This document shows positions 44,376-56,614 of a DNA stretch of 64,000 nt, one piece after another. This DNA is from Tenodera sinensis. Its lineage: Eukaryota > Arthropoda > Insecta > Mantodea > Mantidae. The notes below the pieces were generated by a model. That model was not told the origin of the DNA, did not search any database, and saw nothing but the letters and a program-made list of their open reading frames with translations. Location: the NCBI GenBank assembly GCA_030765045.1, contig CM060967.1, positions 20,978,284 to 21,042,283 on the forward strand, in the 5' to 3' direction. The stretch's first letter is position 1, and the number at the start of each line of letters is the position of its first letter. The position numbers were made by a program, and so were the translations under genes.

Positions 44376-45189
44376 TGTTTAAAATTTAAGTAAATAAAAC
44401 AAAACAAGCATCGGCCAAGCGTCACTGACCGACAGATGAAAACCAGTGCCGTTTGCAAAGGCTGAAAGATTTTATGAGGAATCAGGGCCGCCGTTATGAT
44501 CTTAGACACTAAAGAGGGCATATAAACAGAGGAATAAATGGATGGCTAGTTATCTACTGTATTTGCCTCAGGAGTTTAGCTGTGACCTTGTGGTTGACAG
44601 ATTAACCTGAGATATTGTGCTGTTGTTTATTCCTCTCGCTCTGACGTTTTACACCCTGCTTTAAAGGTGACTTATCTTTTCTCTCCCGGGATAATAAGTA
44701 TTGCGCATCAAACAAAACAATTATTATCATACTTTGAATAATATCTCCGATTAATTATGTTTATTGGAGACTCAAGAACCATACGATATAATATTGTAGC
44801 AACCGATACTGCTTACAGTCCAACTGCATTGTAAACAATAATTTGAACTGCTGATGTTACTCTGTTTACACAGTAACGAGAAGCTCCCTACTCCACAGCG
44901 CGATTGCGCATTCAAGGACAAATACATTCTCTTGAGAAAATGATGGTACGAAAGGGGAAGATAGGTATCGCTGCTGTGACGTCAGCTCACTCAGCTCACA
45001 TGCTCCCACCAAAAGCCAGTTGAACGTGTGACGTCACAGTGTGAGTAAATAGCGTGCGGGACATCGTAATTTTAATGTTGCTTCAATTACGGAATAGCCA
45101 CAGATTATAAATAATTACATTTCGGCTTTATGCCATATATATAAATTCTAGTTTATGTGAACAGTCATGTTATAACGCCAATAGAACAG

Positions 45190-45540
45190 AAATATTATAA
45201 CTATTTTGCCTGAGCTAGAGGAGAGCTATACAGTGTAGACTTAGAAAGTTTCATAACAGAAAAGAATTGTTCGCACACATACGTAGAACCAAACATACAT
45301 AATACCCGTGCAACAAGGGCATATAACCTCAGAAATCTGGTTTGAGGAACATTCTTATAAAAAATCAGCCAAGTCTTCCTTGTGTTTATATTTGTCCTTA
45401 AGCAAATCGTCGCACTGTAAATTTATCAATTCAATTTGCTACCTGCTAGAAACATTGTTAACATCCAATGAATACGGGGTCGCAAAGACCTGAAACGTAG
45501 TTGACAATGTTTCTACATCTTGATGCCTGGTCTCAAACTG
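45190..45540 (-). pseudogene. hAT transposase C-terminal fragment (GTF2IRD2-like group)
   Basis: Reading the minus strand: FETRHQDVETLSTTFQVFAT, PYSLDVNNVSS, a stop, QIELINLQCDDLLKDKYKH, then in a second frame MFGSTYVCEQFFSVMKLSKS. These are the conserved blocks of the hAT dimerisation domain in GTF2IRD2/ZBED-like transposases. Broken by at least one stop and one frameshift. Confidence 0.8.
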
Positions 45541-47070
45541 GTGTAAAACACGGGGAACTGAACACAAACAGAAAACCACTACACACAACACTACACAACG
45601 TCAACATAAACACAGAATAAAATCAAAATTCGCACTAACGCCGTTAAGATCCCTCACACAGCAAATAAAAACCCTCAGACTAGGCCGAAGAGGGTTCTCC
45701 CTAAACAGTCCGGGTAAGTTGTAAACATGCACAAATAACATTTTTCATATTCATTCAGTTTCGTGCAAGTAGCGCCGCTGATCTAGGCAGCATAGCAATA
45801 CGCCGTTCTCGCCTGACGTCACACGAACGTACAAGCTGGCTCTTCGTTTAAATACGTCACACGGCGCGAAGTTGTCTTCCCCTGTAGTACGACCTTCCTG
45901 CCTGTAGTCCAGTGACAACCTTATTTCCTTCCGCCTGGCTGTAATGCTTAGAAATTTCTATGCCTGCTCGTTACTCTCTCGGACTGGCCTTAGACCACTA
46001 ACACAGGACTGGTCTGAATAGTTGATTTCAATTTCACGTATTACCGTCCATTGCACGTCAATAAATTAAGTAATGCAGACTGGATACACCTAAAGTCGCA
46101 CTTGGAAAGCTTCTTAAATCATTCTACTGATGACTTCTTCACAGAAGAACATGCATTCACGAAACATTGTCTTTTGGGATAAAGAAACTCCGTAAGTAAG
46201 TTACTAGTGAAAATAACAATATTCAAGTTATATTTGATGTTAAAAACTTACCAAGTCAGACTAGACACTTATTATTAAAACACTAAATTACAAATTAATC
46301 TGGTTGTAATAGAAATAATATTGTGGCGCAGTAAATCTGAAGTTGCACTGTCGTCACATTCACTTGTAGAACATTTTTTTCCATATCAACTTAGTTACGT
46401 TAGTGATATATTACTAGAACAGGCAAATCCAATAGAAGTCACCATATTCTTATGACATTCTAGTCCTTTATTTTAGCTTTGTTAGCTTCATCAAAGAAAG
46501 AAAAAACTGTTTACGTGGGTAACTGCTGGAGAAACATTGTCATAATTCGCGCTGCAAATTTGCAAATAATGGGATACTGTACACTGCTCAAAAGTTTCTG
46601 AAAAAATTACATACAGGTCATTGTACGCATGCTTTAATAGGGTTGTAATTCTTTGCTGCGGTCATGGTTACTGTCAGTTGTCTTTTGTACACTCCTTCCT
46701 AAAAACCAGACCCACTGCTTTGTTGGCGTTTGTGTTTTATTCTGCGCACTTCGCATAACCCAGCATATAACATGCAGACTCTACTTTCAAGCGACAGCTT
46801 AATTCGGAGGATTATTTCAACTTGTTTTCGTGTACCTAACTATCGCACATTACAACAGTAATCTCGCCTGCTATAAAGATATAGCAGGCTATTATAGTGC
46901 GCGTTTTAAATCTGGCTTCTATTATCTTGTGTGCAGCTTACCCAATGTAGTGTTGAGCATTATATGTGAATAGTTCTCTGGAAATAAACATTTTAAGGCG
47001 TCCTGAATCCACACACAACTTTTAGGGCGGGAAACGCTGTAAGAACGCCTGCGCATGATAAAGACAACGA
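45541..47070. other. No gene recognised
   Basis: Contains the third TGACGTCA of this part of the window (45814-45821); otherwise AT-rich sequence with no recognised repeat or exon. Confidence 0.4.
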
Positions 47071-47821
47071 AAAAATCTAACATATTGCACTCACATGACT
47101 TTCTCTTCTCTTGTATTCCACAATGGGAATACAGTAGGCCTTGAGCGATAGTCAAATCTTTTAAAGTTGGTCGCTATGTGAAGGCTTTGAAATTCCGTTC
47201 TTTGCACGGCCAATACATAAAAAATAAATAACAACTTTCCATTTGAGAAAAGTTTAAATATTGCAAAACTCGCACAAATAACAAGAAGTATCTCCGAAAT
47301 GGTTCACTGCACAAAACAATGTATTTGGGCAACTTATGTGTTTCAACGAGATCTAAATTTTTTGTGGATTTATCAGTTATGCAAAAGTCATCAAGAATTA
47401 AACAGGACTGCATAGGCTATAGCCAGAAAATTCGAAATATATATTTCGTTTGCCATAAAAATGTCTTAAAATATGTCATTTTAATCAAAATCTTTAATCG
47501 TTTTTGAGAAAAAGTTTTCGAAAGATTTTCCACGTAAAGGGTAGTTTAGAGTGAAGGAATTTTCTTCAAAATCTTCGTGTCGTATCCTTGAAAGGTATGA
47601 AACATAAATACTAACTTTGGTTTCTAACCAGCTTTTCGGTTTTGAGTTATGCTGTTTACATACACACACGCGCGCGCGCGCGCGCTCGCGAACCTTTTTC
47701 TAAATATGCTTATTTGGGGATTCAGGGGGCTCATTATATATTTCTGGTGAAATCTCAACATCAAAATTTTGCGTCGAATACAACACTTCCTCTGCTTATT
47801 ATAGGTAGTAGAGAAAGTGAA
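47071..47821 (-). mobile_element. Family A copy, complete
   Basis: Starts AAAAATCTAACATATTGCAC, CTCACATGACTTTCTC and ends ACTTCCTCTGCTTATTATAG, GTAGTAGAGAAAGT. An internal CA/CG microsatellite at 47658-47691 sits at the same place as the CA tracts of other copies. Confidence 0.75.
47658..47691. repeat. (CA)/(CG)n microsatellite inside family A
   Basis: ACACACACGCGCGCGCG-type tract at the position where other copies hold CA or TG runs (50516, 62245). Confidence 0.9.
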
Positions 47822-47927
47822 AACGAAATGTCGATTTAATATCAAATTTCATAACTATGTCATCTGTTAAGTTTGCAAACCGAGGATTTTTAAAAACTTT
47901 CCGCTTCACAACAATGGTTTACAACCC

Positions 47928-48085
47928 GTCTCTGTGGTTTGGGGATAGCGTCTCTGCCTCACATTCAACGGCCCCGAGTTCAAATCTCCGTTAGGATGAT
48001 TTACCCAGACAAGGATTTTTCCGGGGGTTTTCCCTTTTCCTGAAAAAATGGGGGATAGTTTTAAGCTATATGGATTCCGGTCAAT
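47928..48085 (+). mobile_element. tRNA-derived SINE
   Basis: CTCTGTGGTTTGGGGATAG head and CCCCGAGTTCAAATCTCCG (B box), then GATTTTTCCGGGGGTTTTCCC body. Confidence 0.65.
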
Positions 48086-48127
48086 CAGCCTATGGAAGGT
48101 GTTCCGCCAAAACGTACTTCAAGAGAT

Positions 48128-48870
48128 AAAAAACAAGTGTTGAAAATGGTGAAGTAAAGTCCCCGAATAACAGCAACAGAAATTAGAGCACATCTGGGTG
48201 ATTCTTTTAGGAAGGTGGTTAATTAAAGAATAGTTCATTGGGCTTTCAACAGTACTAGGGACAATTCAGAACACCAAGAAGAAAAAGCATTATTCTCAGT
48301 GAGTATGCAACGAAGAACAGTGAGTTCTGGGATCATTGTTATGTTCAAATGAAAGAAGTTCAATGTATACTGAGCTGATGGTGGATTAAATGTGTGGAGA
48401 AGAATACTGAGTAGGATCCTAAAATATGGAAGATACGATCAAACATGGGTGGCAGCGTAATGGTATAGGAATGTATTAGATTAAATGGTGTAGGTGAGCC
48501 AGCTTTTATTGATGGCAACATGAACAACTATGATTATAACAACATAATACGAAAACATCTGCTGAGAAGCGCTCATAACTCTTGGAAATAACTTTTATTT
48601 CCAAAAAGACAACGATCCTAAGCACACCTTAGGTTGCTAGGTTATGGATCATTTACTACACGCTTCATACATTCAGAACATAACCTCAATCACTCGACTT
48701 GAACCTGAAGGAGAACATCTGGCAAGAATTGGAAGATAGCATCAAGAAACACCACACCAGAAGAAAAACAACATCGAAAGGTATTATTCTACAGTAATGG
48801 CATATTCAGACTTAACTAGCAAGCACCTACATTCAGTGTAAGGTCGTTTGGCAGCTGTTATTTATAGGAA
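48128..48870 (+). pseudogene. Tc1-like transposase relic, nearly full span
   Basis: Over about 740 bp, frames in order give KNSSLGFQQY-like N-terminal words, then GGSVMV-type region, GEPAFIDGNMNNYDYNNI, FQKDNDPKHT (catalytic Asp block, 48599-48626), SLDLNLKENIWQELEDSI (family: D-L-N-P-I-E-N-L-W) and SVRSFGSC-like tail. Third catalytic Glu retained as K-E-N-I-W. Multiple frameshifts and stops make it dead. Confidence 0.8.
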
Positions 48871-49317
48871 GGGCATGATAATCAAGAGTTAGAGGGCTGT
48901 GCTTTGTTATTTGAATATTTCTGTCCAACTGTTAAGAGAACATTTTCAGTTTTTATTACGAAAATCTGTTTATATTTAATTAAATGCAAGTGGCATTAAA
49001 ATTGAAATAGATGTGCTAAAATATGGAACACATTTAGTTTTATTTTAATGTGTATGTTTTAATAGTTAAATGTCCTCTTTTAGCAGCATAATGTTGACAG
49101 TTGAATCCTTCTGTCCGCTTCTGTATGTACATATTAGTCATGATATGGCTGATAAAACACTGTCGGTTCTGATAATTTTACTGCGTTCTTCTTTTACTGT
49201 CAGTGTCAACATTGCAACTGTTGGAATACATTCGTACTCGTGCAAAACAAGACGTATTCCAGAGACGCAATATCACAACAGGAAACTTACTATACCAGCG
49301 TCTCATTTTAAAGCCAC

Positions 49318-49430
49318 GACGGTAATGTAGCCGTAAAGTTCTTCCTTCTCATGCTGGGGCGGGCACGAAGTCGATTCCCGAATAAGTCAATTTGTGTGAC
49401 GGTTTTTCCTCGGATCTGCGCCTGAAGATA
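49318..49430 (+). mobile_element. Possible tRNA-derived SINE
   Basis: GTAGCCGTAAAGTTCTTCC, CACGAAGTCGATTCCCG (B-box like) and GACGGTTTTTCCTCGG resemble the layout of the 33525 and 47928 SINEs. Weak on its own. Confidence 0.4.
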
Positions 49431-50154
49431 TAGCAGCATTTGTTTCATACGAGATCATCTGATTTAGTCTCTGGTTCAAGGTCCGGTATGTGTGCTTTTA
49501 CTAGAGACTGTTGTATATACCACGTATGCAAAAGCTTTAATAAGTTCATACAGAATAGGTACTTAATTCGTCCACTAAAGCCGTACTCTGAATATTTGAT
49601 GCATAGGGATGAAAAGGATATAATTATTACAAAGTCAGTCGAACCAGTGTTAATCTTCAATTTCGCTCGCTGATTTTAAGATGTCGTGAGGTAATTTTAT
49701 TTTTATCTTGATTGTTGACGGCTGCTTTTTATTGGATTGTGCAGTAGAGCTCCTTAAACATTAGGTAATTTAGAATAGAAAACCGTCGAGAGAGATCTGA
49801 TCGTTTGACGGACAGGATGCCAAACTCTTGGCGAAGTTTAATGATTCTGATGAACCATGGAGGGTTAGTGGCGACTGAAGGAATTCATTTTGAAGAACCT
49901 AAGTTTTTAACATGTTTTACAACAACTAGCTCCCCTCAGGGAGGAAACGTACGTGAGGTGAGGTCCAACCAGAGATTTGTGTAGAAAAATGGAGCAATAA
50001 TCTGTTCATAGTTATATGACCCACTTCGGGTTATTTACTGTTACATTATTGTTATTAATGGCCTGGCCTGTATAACTTTTTAGCTGGTCGGTCAAAATAA
50101 ATATAAAACAAGAATATGTATCTACTTTCCCTTACACCTACACGGGTATTTTTG
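49431..50154. other. No gene seen
   Basis: No coding similarity or repeat ends recognised. Confidence 0.45.
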
Positions 50155-50405
50155 GAGGTGGCGAATGACCGATAGATGCGCAGTGGTTTATGGTCGAGTT
50201 CACTTTTGTATTTATAAGACCATAGCAGTGTCAGGCTAGTATCTCTTCGACTTCCGTGCAGTAAACATTAGGAATAGTACATGATTAAGTACAGTACCCG
50301 CCACATTATATTGTTTATTTCGAGACATTACCCCCACCATCAATTTGCATGACATTACTCGAGCAGATTCTAGCAAAGTCATTCGCCACGTCTAAAAATA
50401 CCTCT
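50155..50405 (+). repeat. Dispersed repeat C, second copy
   Basis: GGTGGCGAATGACCGATAG, GCGCAGTGGTTTATGGTCG, ACTTTTGTATTTATAAGACC and GCAAAGTCATTCGCCAC match 12045-12345. Confidence 0.65.
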
Positions 50406-50512
50406 GTACATTTATACCTAGAGGAAGTATTGCATTTCAACGAAAAGGTTTCACTGGGAACACACGTTTCGAAGTTCCTCATATAAAAATATTCGTTTTT
50501 GGTAAACGTTCG

Positions 50513-50515
<3 letters not shown>

Positions 50516-50579
<64 letters not shown>
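50516..50579. repeat. (TG)n microsatellite
   Basis: About 32 TG units at the family A position that also carries CA/TG in other copies. Confidence 0.97.
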
Positions 50580-50581
<2 letters not shown>

Positions 50582-50640
50582 TCTTTCTGAGCAGTTTAAC
50601 CCAAAACCGAAAAGTCGTATAAATACCAAATTTAGTGCGA

Positions 50641-50920
50641 GGGGACTTCAAAAAGTAAGTTACACATGATTATTGCAGACCAAGTTACTTATTGTGTGCT
50701 GCACTTCACTGCAAAATGGCACAGAGACATGACACTATTTTTTAACACAGTTACCAAGTCTCTCTTAACAACAGTCTGGAAATTCTACCTGTCATTTCGA
50801 TAGAAATCCACTCCTTGAACAGAGGAATTCCGGAACATGAACTCTAATCTGACAAAGCGCCATTCTTTTTCCGCGATGATCTCTGCATGAGACATGTGTA
50901 ACTTACTTTTTGAAGTACCC
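50641..50920. mobile_element. Mariner-type MITE nested in family A
   Basis: 28-bp inverted ends at 50641-50668 and 50893-50920, GGGGACTTCAAAAAGTAAG.. against GGGTACTTCAAAAAGTAAG.. read on the minus strand, one mismatch in 28. Insertion splits the family A sequence between TACCAAATTTA and TTCAGTAAC. 280 bp, no coding. Confidence 0.85.
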
Positions 50921-51421
50921 TATATTTAATAAGTTCAGTAACTTACTAATAAGATACAAGAGGATTTTCAAGAAAATATCCCCACTCAAACTACTCTTTA
51001 CATTGGAGTAGTTATTTTTAATTTTCTCATAAATGCCTAAAGGATTTTTATTTAAAAGTATATATATTATTTCAACTTTCAACTTCGAAAATTGTTTTAA
51101 TCAGTTCTTATCCAAATAATGATAGTCTCCAAATACATTATGTACTTGAAAAAATTGTGGCTTTATTGTATTGTGATTTTACCGAAACTTTGAGGTTAAG
51201 TATTTTTTCATTAACACTGTTGGTAGTATTGACTAATACTCCGTAACACATTCGATTGTTCATTTATTTAGTATGCCATGATTTGACTGCTGAGATTATG
51301 TAATTTGATTTTAAATAACACCTGTGAGAAAGTAATATTTAAATAATCAGTTACATTTTCTTCAGGGAATAAAATAAGCTAAAAACTTGAAAGTCCCATT
51401 TGAGATTACGAATTTCATCGT

Positions 51422-51634
51422 TGTTGTTGTTGTAGTGTTTAACGCCCGCTTTTACTACTACGGCACCGCAGGCGGTGACACTGATGATACATGAAGATGG
51501 AGCACCGGTGGAATGAGATGGCGGGGGAAACCGGAGTACCCGGAGAAAACCCGCCCTGACGCCGCTTCGTCCACCACGAATACCACATGCGGGTCCCTGG
51601 GATCGAACCCTGGCCGCCTAGGTGGTAGGCGAGT
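51422..51634 (-). mobile_element. SINE (GTGGTGGAC family) with a 12-bp target duplication
   Basis: GAATTTCATCGT at 51410-51421 and 51635-51646 brackets the insert. It opens GTTGTTGTTGTAGTGTTTAA, carries the reverse-complement body, and stops at GGTGGTAGGCGAG, missing the first part of the tRNA head (5' truncation, as expected for target-primed insertion on the minus strand). Confidence 0.92.
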
Positions 51635-52323
51635 GAATTTCATCGTAATAAGTTCTTAAGCTCTTGTGGGACTCCTGTGTTAAACAATTGGACACTTAAG
51701 CTGTAGGTACGAATGAATACTGTGGGTTTATCAGTACTTGTAAAAACAAAACACTCCTATCCTTATCTTTAATCCCTTACAACACATGTGTGCAGTGTAG
51801 GGAAAAACCTGCAGGAGTAGAATTTCACTTCCTCGCGTGAAACGCCCCGCTCTAAACATCGCCAAATTAAACTCTTAAAAACGGAAAGCCTATTAAAGAA
51901 TGTGGAGTATACCCTTGTCTGAGACAAAGTAGCAACAATAACCTTAAGAGCTTCAACGAGCAACGTTTAAACTCCGCAACAATCGGGGCCCGTTTGAATA
52001 AAGGAAGTGTGTGTTTTCCTCTGCCGTAGTTGGTATTTACTTACACAGGGTGTTCCAGATTCGCCGTCCACGTAGGCAACCCAAACTCACTGTCTAGGAT
52101 CGCCAGTTCTTTCAAAATATCACCGTTCTTTCATTCTTTTCCCTTCGTCTACCCGCACTATCCATTTATCTTAACCCTTTAATGCCTTTTGGAATACTTA
52201 TAAATTCCTGTGGTCGTTTACCTATATACAATATACAGTTTGCACAAACATGATGGAATTTAAATCCTGAACCGTAGAATCTTGAAGTTTGAAAATAAAC
52301 CTTAAAAACATGTTTGTGTTCTG

Positions 52324-52378
52324 TAAGATTTGAAGCTTTCACGGCGCGCGTTATTAATTAAGGCTTTACGGGTGATCA
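52324..52378. repeat. Dispersed repeat fragment (GAAGCTTTCAC family)
   Basis: Second copy of the 4196-4268 repeat: GTAAGATTTGAAGCTTTCAC and AAGGCTTTACGGGTGATCA. Confidence 0.6.
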
Positions 52379-52624
52379 GTTTGTGTTTTGTTAACTTTAT
52401 GCATATCAAATCTGAGTTATTCTTTCAATATATTGGTGTCAATTTTTTCAAACGTGTTAATTGTTTATGGAATAATAGTTGGTTTAATAGAAAGTTGTGT
52501 CAGATAAAAGCTGTTTGCTTTTGTGCATAAAACCAGAATATGTTTTAAAAAGTTGGGTTCCCATGTTAAAAAATCTAGCTTATCTTGAAATTACCTTGAA
52601 ATTACCACGAAATGAAATATAAAA

Positions 52625-52826
52625 TATGGCCGACACATTTAATGGCGGGTGACTCCAATTAGATGCGTGCCACGCCTTGCGGTGTTGTATAGTTAAACAT
52701 GCTGTGTAATCACGCTGTAATGCCGGTAATATAAATGTCACTTGTGCCCACAACATTTACATATTTATTAAACGGGAAAGAGTATTGGTCAGACATCAGC
52801 CGCCATTAAATTTTGTGTCTGCCATA
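52625..52826. mobile_element. Small MITE with TA flanks
   Basis: Left TATGGCCGACACATTTAATG; right, read on the minus strand, TATGGCAGACACAAAATTTA then ATGGCGG. About 200 bp, TA at both ends, non-coding. Nested inside the 51731-53077 inverted repeat pair. Confidence 0.7.
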
Positions 52827-53079
52827 ATTGTTTTTTTCCATTCAAATTAAGAAACCTTCACGCTAAATTGTTTTCTTGAAAATGTGTTTTCATGACTGCA
52901 CTCCACATTCTTTAATAGGCTTTCCGTTTTTAAGAGTTTAATTTGGCGATGTTTAGAGCTGGGCGTTTCACATGAGGAAGTGAAATTCTACTCCTGCAGT
53001 TTTTTCCCTAAACTGCACACATGTGTACGGAAGGGATTGAAGATAAGGATAGGAGTGTTTGTTTTTACAAGTACTGAAA

Positions 53080-53745
53080 AAACGAAAGTCGGTAAAAAAC
53101 CAAAGTTGGTATTTAAGTTGAATATCTTGCAAGGATGTGACACGAAAATTTTGAAGAAAATTCCTCCACTCTAAACTAACCTTTAGATGGAAATTTATCC
53201 TAAATTTTTTTCTCAAAAATGGCTCTTAACGATTTTGATTAAAATATTTAGCATATTCTTATGACAAATGAAATGTGTATTTTGAATTGTCTGGCTGTAG
53301 CCCATGCAGTCCTGTTTACTCTTGATTACTTTTGCATAGTTGGTAAACCATAAGAAATAGCCCAAATCGTAGTATACAAAAAATGTAAATCTCGTTAAAC
53401 CACACAATTTATACCATACACATTTTTTTGGGAGTGAACCATTTTGGAGACATTCCTCGTTATTTGTCTGAGTTTTGCATCACTTAAACTTTTCTTAAAT
53501 GGAAGTTCGTTATTCAGTTTATCTATTTGGCCATGCAAAGAAAGTGAGATTTCGAAGCTTTAAAACCATCACTAAAAGCCTACTGTATTATCATATCCCC
53601 CTTGCATCTTTTAGAAATATAGCAAGATAATTTGTACAAATGTTTATCTCGACCAACATGAAGAAGATAGTTCTAGACTTTGTAAGAATAGTTAGTACAA
53701 GAGTAGGGAAAGTCAAGTGAATGCAACACATCAGATTTTGCCAGA
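53080..53745 (+). mobile_element. Family A, right two-thirds
   Basis: From ACGAAAGTCGGTAAAAAACC to AGTAGGGAAAGTCAAGTGAA, TGCAACACATC. The left end is missing; sequence abuts the right arm of the 178-bp inverted repeat. Confidence 0.7.
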
Positions 53746-55639
53746 CTTCATGTATTTGCTGTGACATCTCGATATGGGATTTTTGGGCGGAACACAGTTC
53801 ACCTAACCGAAGTAGAGAATGTAGATAAGGAACCCCCAAATCTGGGCCCATGAATTTATATGTTGCAGCTCAAATGCGTGTTTGTTCTTGAAGGTTCAGC
53901 TTTAGGATTGTTGTCAATGTTTATATGGCACGCAATCGAAGAGTCCATATGCACTGTAGAGGTGAAGTGCAGACCACATTAACCCTGGATAAGAGGTGTA
54001 AACACCCTTGAGTCACGTTCGAGATCAGCTGATGGCGCAGTGTTCTTCTGCCCCTCCACGCTGTGACCCAGTATGAAGAGAAGCCTGTTGGCTGATGGTA
54101 GCTATCGATTTTCCAACCAGCTCCCCCCGTATATATACACCACACCGTTCAACTCGCTTTGGATTTTGTGGCGAGAACACCAGCTGGACTTCAGCTGCTC
54201 AAACGGGCCATTGTTATCTCAAGATAGAAGTAACTACTGTTTGGGACAAGAAAGAAGACAACGCCCACCCACAGCTGCAAACGGGCCAAGTGCACTTTTC
54301 TTTTGTCACGCAGGCAGGCATTTGACAGCGAGCGCTCTTTGTTTTGACCAACACCAAGATATTGATTTTGTCACGCATGATGGGTTTCTAACGCGATTTT
54401 GATTAGTGTTTGTTGATTTGCTAGTGGGTGCTAAACTATTGATTGAAGGCAAATTATTGTTTTCAGACTGGTGGTGAAGTGTCAAACGCCATTGTTTGTG
54501 ACTGTGATGACAAGGGATTGGAAGTGATCAAGAACCCTAAAGGGCTCTCTTTCTGTTCCAGCACTCTAAATGATCTGCTGCTCTTATTTGTAAGTACCAA
54601 CATATTAATTAATATTTGTGCAATTTTAAAATACTCTGTTGAGTTACCACGCTGGGACAAAGGAAGGTCCGCACCGCCAGGGCACATTTTAAAATATAAG
54701 TTTTGTGTACTTTAAAACTCACTTATGCCATTAATTAAATAATAGAAGGTAGAAAATGGCATCAGCTGAATACAGTTCGTGGTTTTACCAGAAGTGACAT
54801 CAAGTTATACTTCAAATGGAACTTCCCAATTCTTTGTTTACATAATTGAGCAATGCCTTTGACTAACATAACATTCATAGCAGGAAAGTCATTATAATAA
54901 GCAGGATAGAAACAAAATAATGTGCTTGCGTGGTATTTAATTTGTAAACTTAGGCCCCAAAAAGGACTCCATACAAATAAATGTGTGTGACCAACAACAA
55001 ACTTCTGCAACCTAGAATGATTGGCCGTTATTTTGGTTAAGCATTTTCTAAAATCTTCAAGATTCCAGTGTGTATGAAGCACCGTAAAACTCAGATTTAC
55101 AAAATAAGTGAATTTGATTGCCCAGGGACTGAGCTGAGACTAACATAACGCGTGAAGTAATGTTTATTCGTGATAGTTTCCATTTCGTTTCCTTCAATAA
55201 ACAATTCTTGGAGAATTTACATGATTTACTCTTGGCTGTAGCAAATTGTTTTCTATTGGGCTTCAGGAAGTCTTCCTCCCTTCTTTTGTTCATCACAATG
55301 TCTCCAAGATTTTAGGGTTCCTTGTCATGCATTTAAAAAAATACTCCATCTTAAAGTACTGCATATCTAGTTGAGAATTACGTTTTGAGAGCCTCACTTT
55401 CATAAGGAAGCTAATCACCCCTTATTTCTTGTTACCCCTTGCATGACAATTGCATGACTTGACAGTTGCATGAAGTTAGTCTAATCTTAAAGACTAACCA
55501 AAAAGGAAAAGAGAAAAGAAAGAATAATAGCATGTCACATTCTGGCATGGGTAAAATATCTCTTGGAAGATATTATGTTTAAATAAAACAAACATCTATC
55601 CTAGTTAGGCACATATAAAAACATTATATTACCTGGCAA
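53746..55639. other. No gene recognised
   Basis: Open frames of up to about 109 codons at 54073-54402 have no recognisable domain and overlap one another in two frames. No repeat ends seen. Confidence 0.4.
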
Positions 55640-55872
55640 ATCATGTAGGTATCGGAAACAATGTGAAACTGCACAGATGTTTACGCGAGGTTATCGCACA
55701 AACATGGCTAAACGGTGTGCGTACTCTCTCGCCTAATATCTTCAGGACAGCAACGTCTCATATCGGCAGGCGCGAGATCTATTTGTGCTTTATCTTCTGA
55801 TAAACAAGATAAGAAGCGATCGTAGCGCTCGACAGCCAAGGTCAATACGCCTCAACGCTTAGCCAAGTAGTA
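55640..55872 (+). repeat. Dispersed repeat B, short copy
   Basis: GTATCGGAAACAATGTGAAAC, CAGGACAGCAACGTCTCAT and CCAAGGTCAATACGCCTC match 26700-27015. Confidence 0.6.
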
Positions 55873-56119
55873 ACCACAATTTTGACTAGGTAACTGATGT
55901 ATATAATATACTAGCCTGAAGTAAACAAGTTTGAAACTTTTTATGTGTATAGCAAGCTCATTTGGGTTCCCCTAGCTTCCGCCTCCCTTCCCCAGCCATA
56001 AATAGCCCAAATGAAACTCAAATTAGTTTCCTTAACGGTTAATTCTTTTGAAAACTTTACACATATAGAAGTAAATAGCGATGCATTGATGGTATGTCGG
56101 TTAAGTATGAGTTCTACAG

Positions 56120-56294
56120 GCTGTTTACTAAACGTCCATGGTTCCTGCGGAATGTTTCTTGTTTGTCTTACGTCCCATATGATCCCTAAGCCATGATATA
56201 CCCTAGTCGAGAAGTTAGGGCTGTAGGGTGCATAGTGACAAACCTGCTGCCAAAACATCTTGACACAACATGGACGGGCGTTGTCGTGCAACAC
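56120..56294 (-). pseudogene. Possible Tc1/mariner transposase scrap
   Basis: Minus-strand frame starts MLHDNARPCCVKMFWQQV and continues YAPYSPNF; H-D-N-A-R-P and S-P-x-x-S/N are conserved around the second catalytic Asp in many Tc1/mariner transposases. Beyond about 30 residues the similarity is lost. Confidence 0.5.
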
Positions 56295-56614
56295 CCGTTC
56301 CCATACACATCTTCATATTCAGATAATTTCGTCTCAACCACGCTTTGACGCTAAAAATTTAATAACTGATTGCTGGATACCTTCGAAAAATATCCATGGC
56401 ACGATCATCTCCTTGATCCTGTATCTTAGGCAATACACTTATGCTTTCCGCTGAGGCCAAATAACTTCTCTGTGCACAGAGAGATCTAAAGGTGCACAGG
56501 CAATGTCTGTTTATTCTAACATTGCTTCTCTTAAGTTTTATTTGGGAACGCTTTTCCAACAATTTTTCCATTACGGTTGAATAACGCTTGTTAACGTGGA
56601 TAATGAAGTACAAA

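Larger units (their letters stand above)
50406..51200 (+). mobile_element. Family A copy, degraded, interrupted by a MITE and TG repeat
   Basis: AGAGGAAGTATTGCATTTC, CGAAAAGTCGTATAAATACC on the left and AAGAGGATTTTCAAG, AAATATCCCCACTC, AAACTACTCTTTACATTGG on the right are family A words, separated by the MITE at 50641-50920. Termini missing. Confidence 0.6.
51731..53077. repeat. 178-bp inverted repeat pair with a 991-bp interior
   Basis: Arms 51731-51908 and 52900-53077 have the same length and near-identical sequence in opposite orientation (for example TCAGTACTTGTAAAAACAAA against its complement, and TTAAAGAATGTGGAGT against ACTCCACATTCTTTAA). No transposase in the interior, which contains a smaller MITE at 52625-52826 and a repeat scrap at 52324. 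Element with long terminal inverted repeats or a fold-back unit; no target duplication found. Confidence 0.85.

Noticed and set aside
50315..50651. 104- and 66-codon minus-strand frames
   Set aside because: They read through a (TG)n microsatellite (poly Thr-His) and have no other content.
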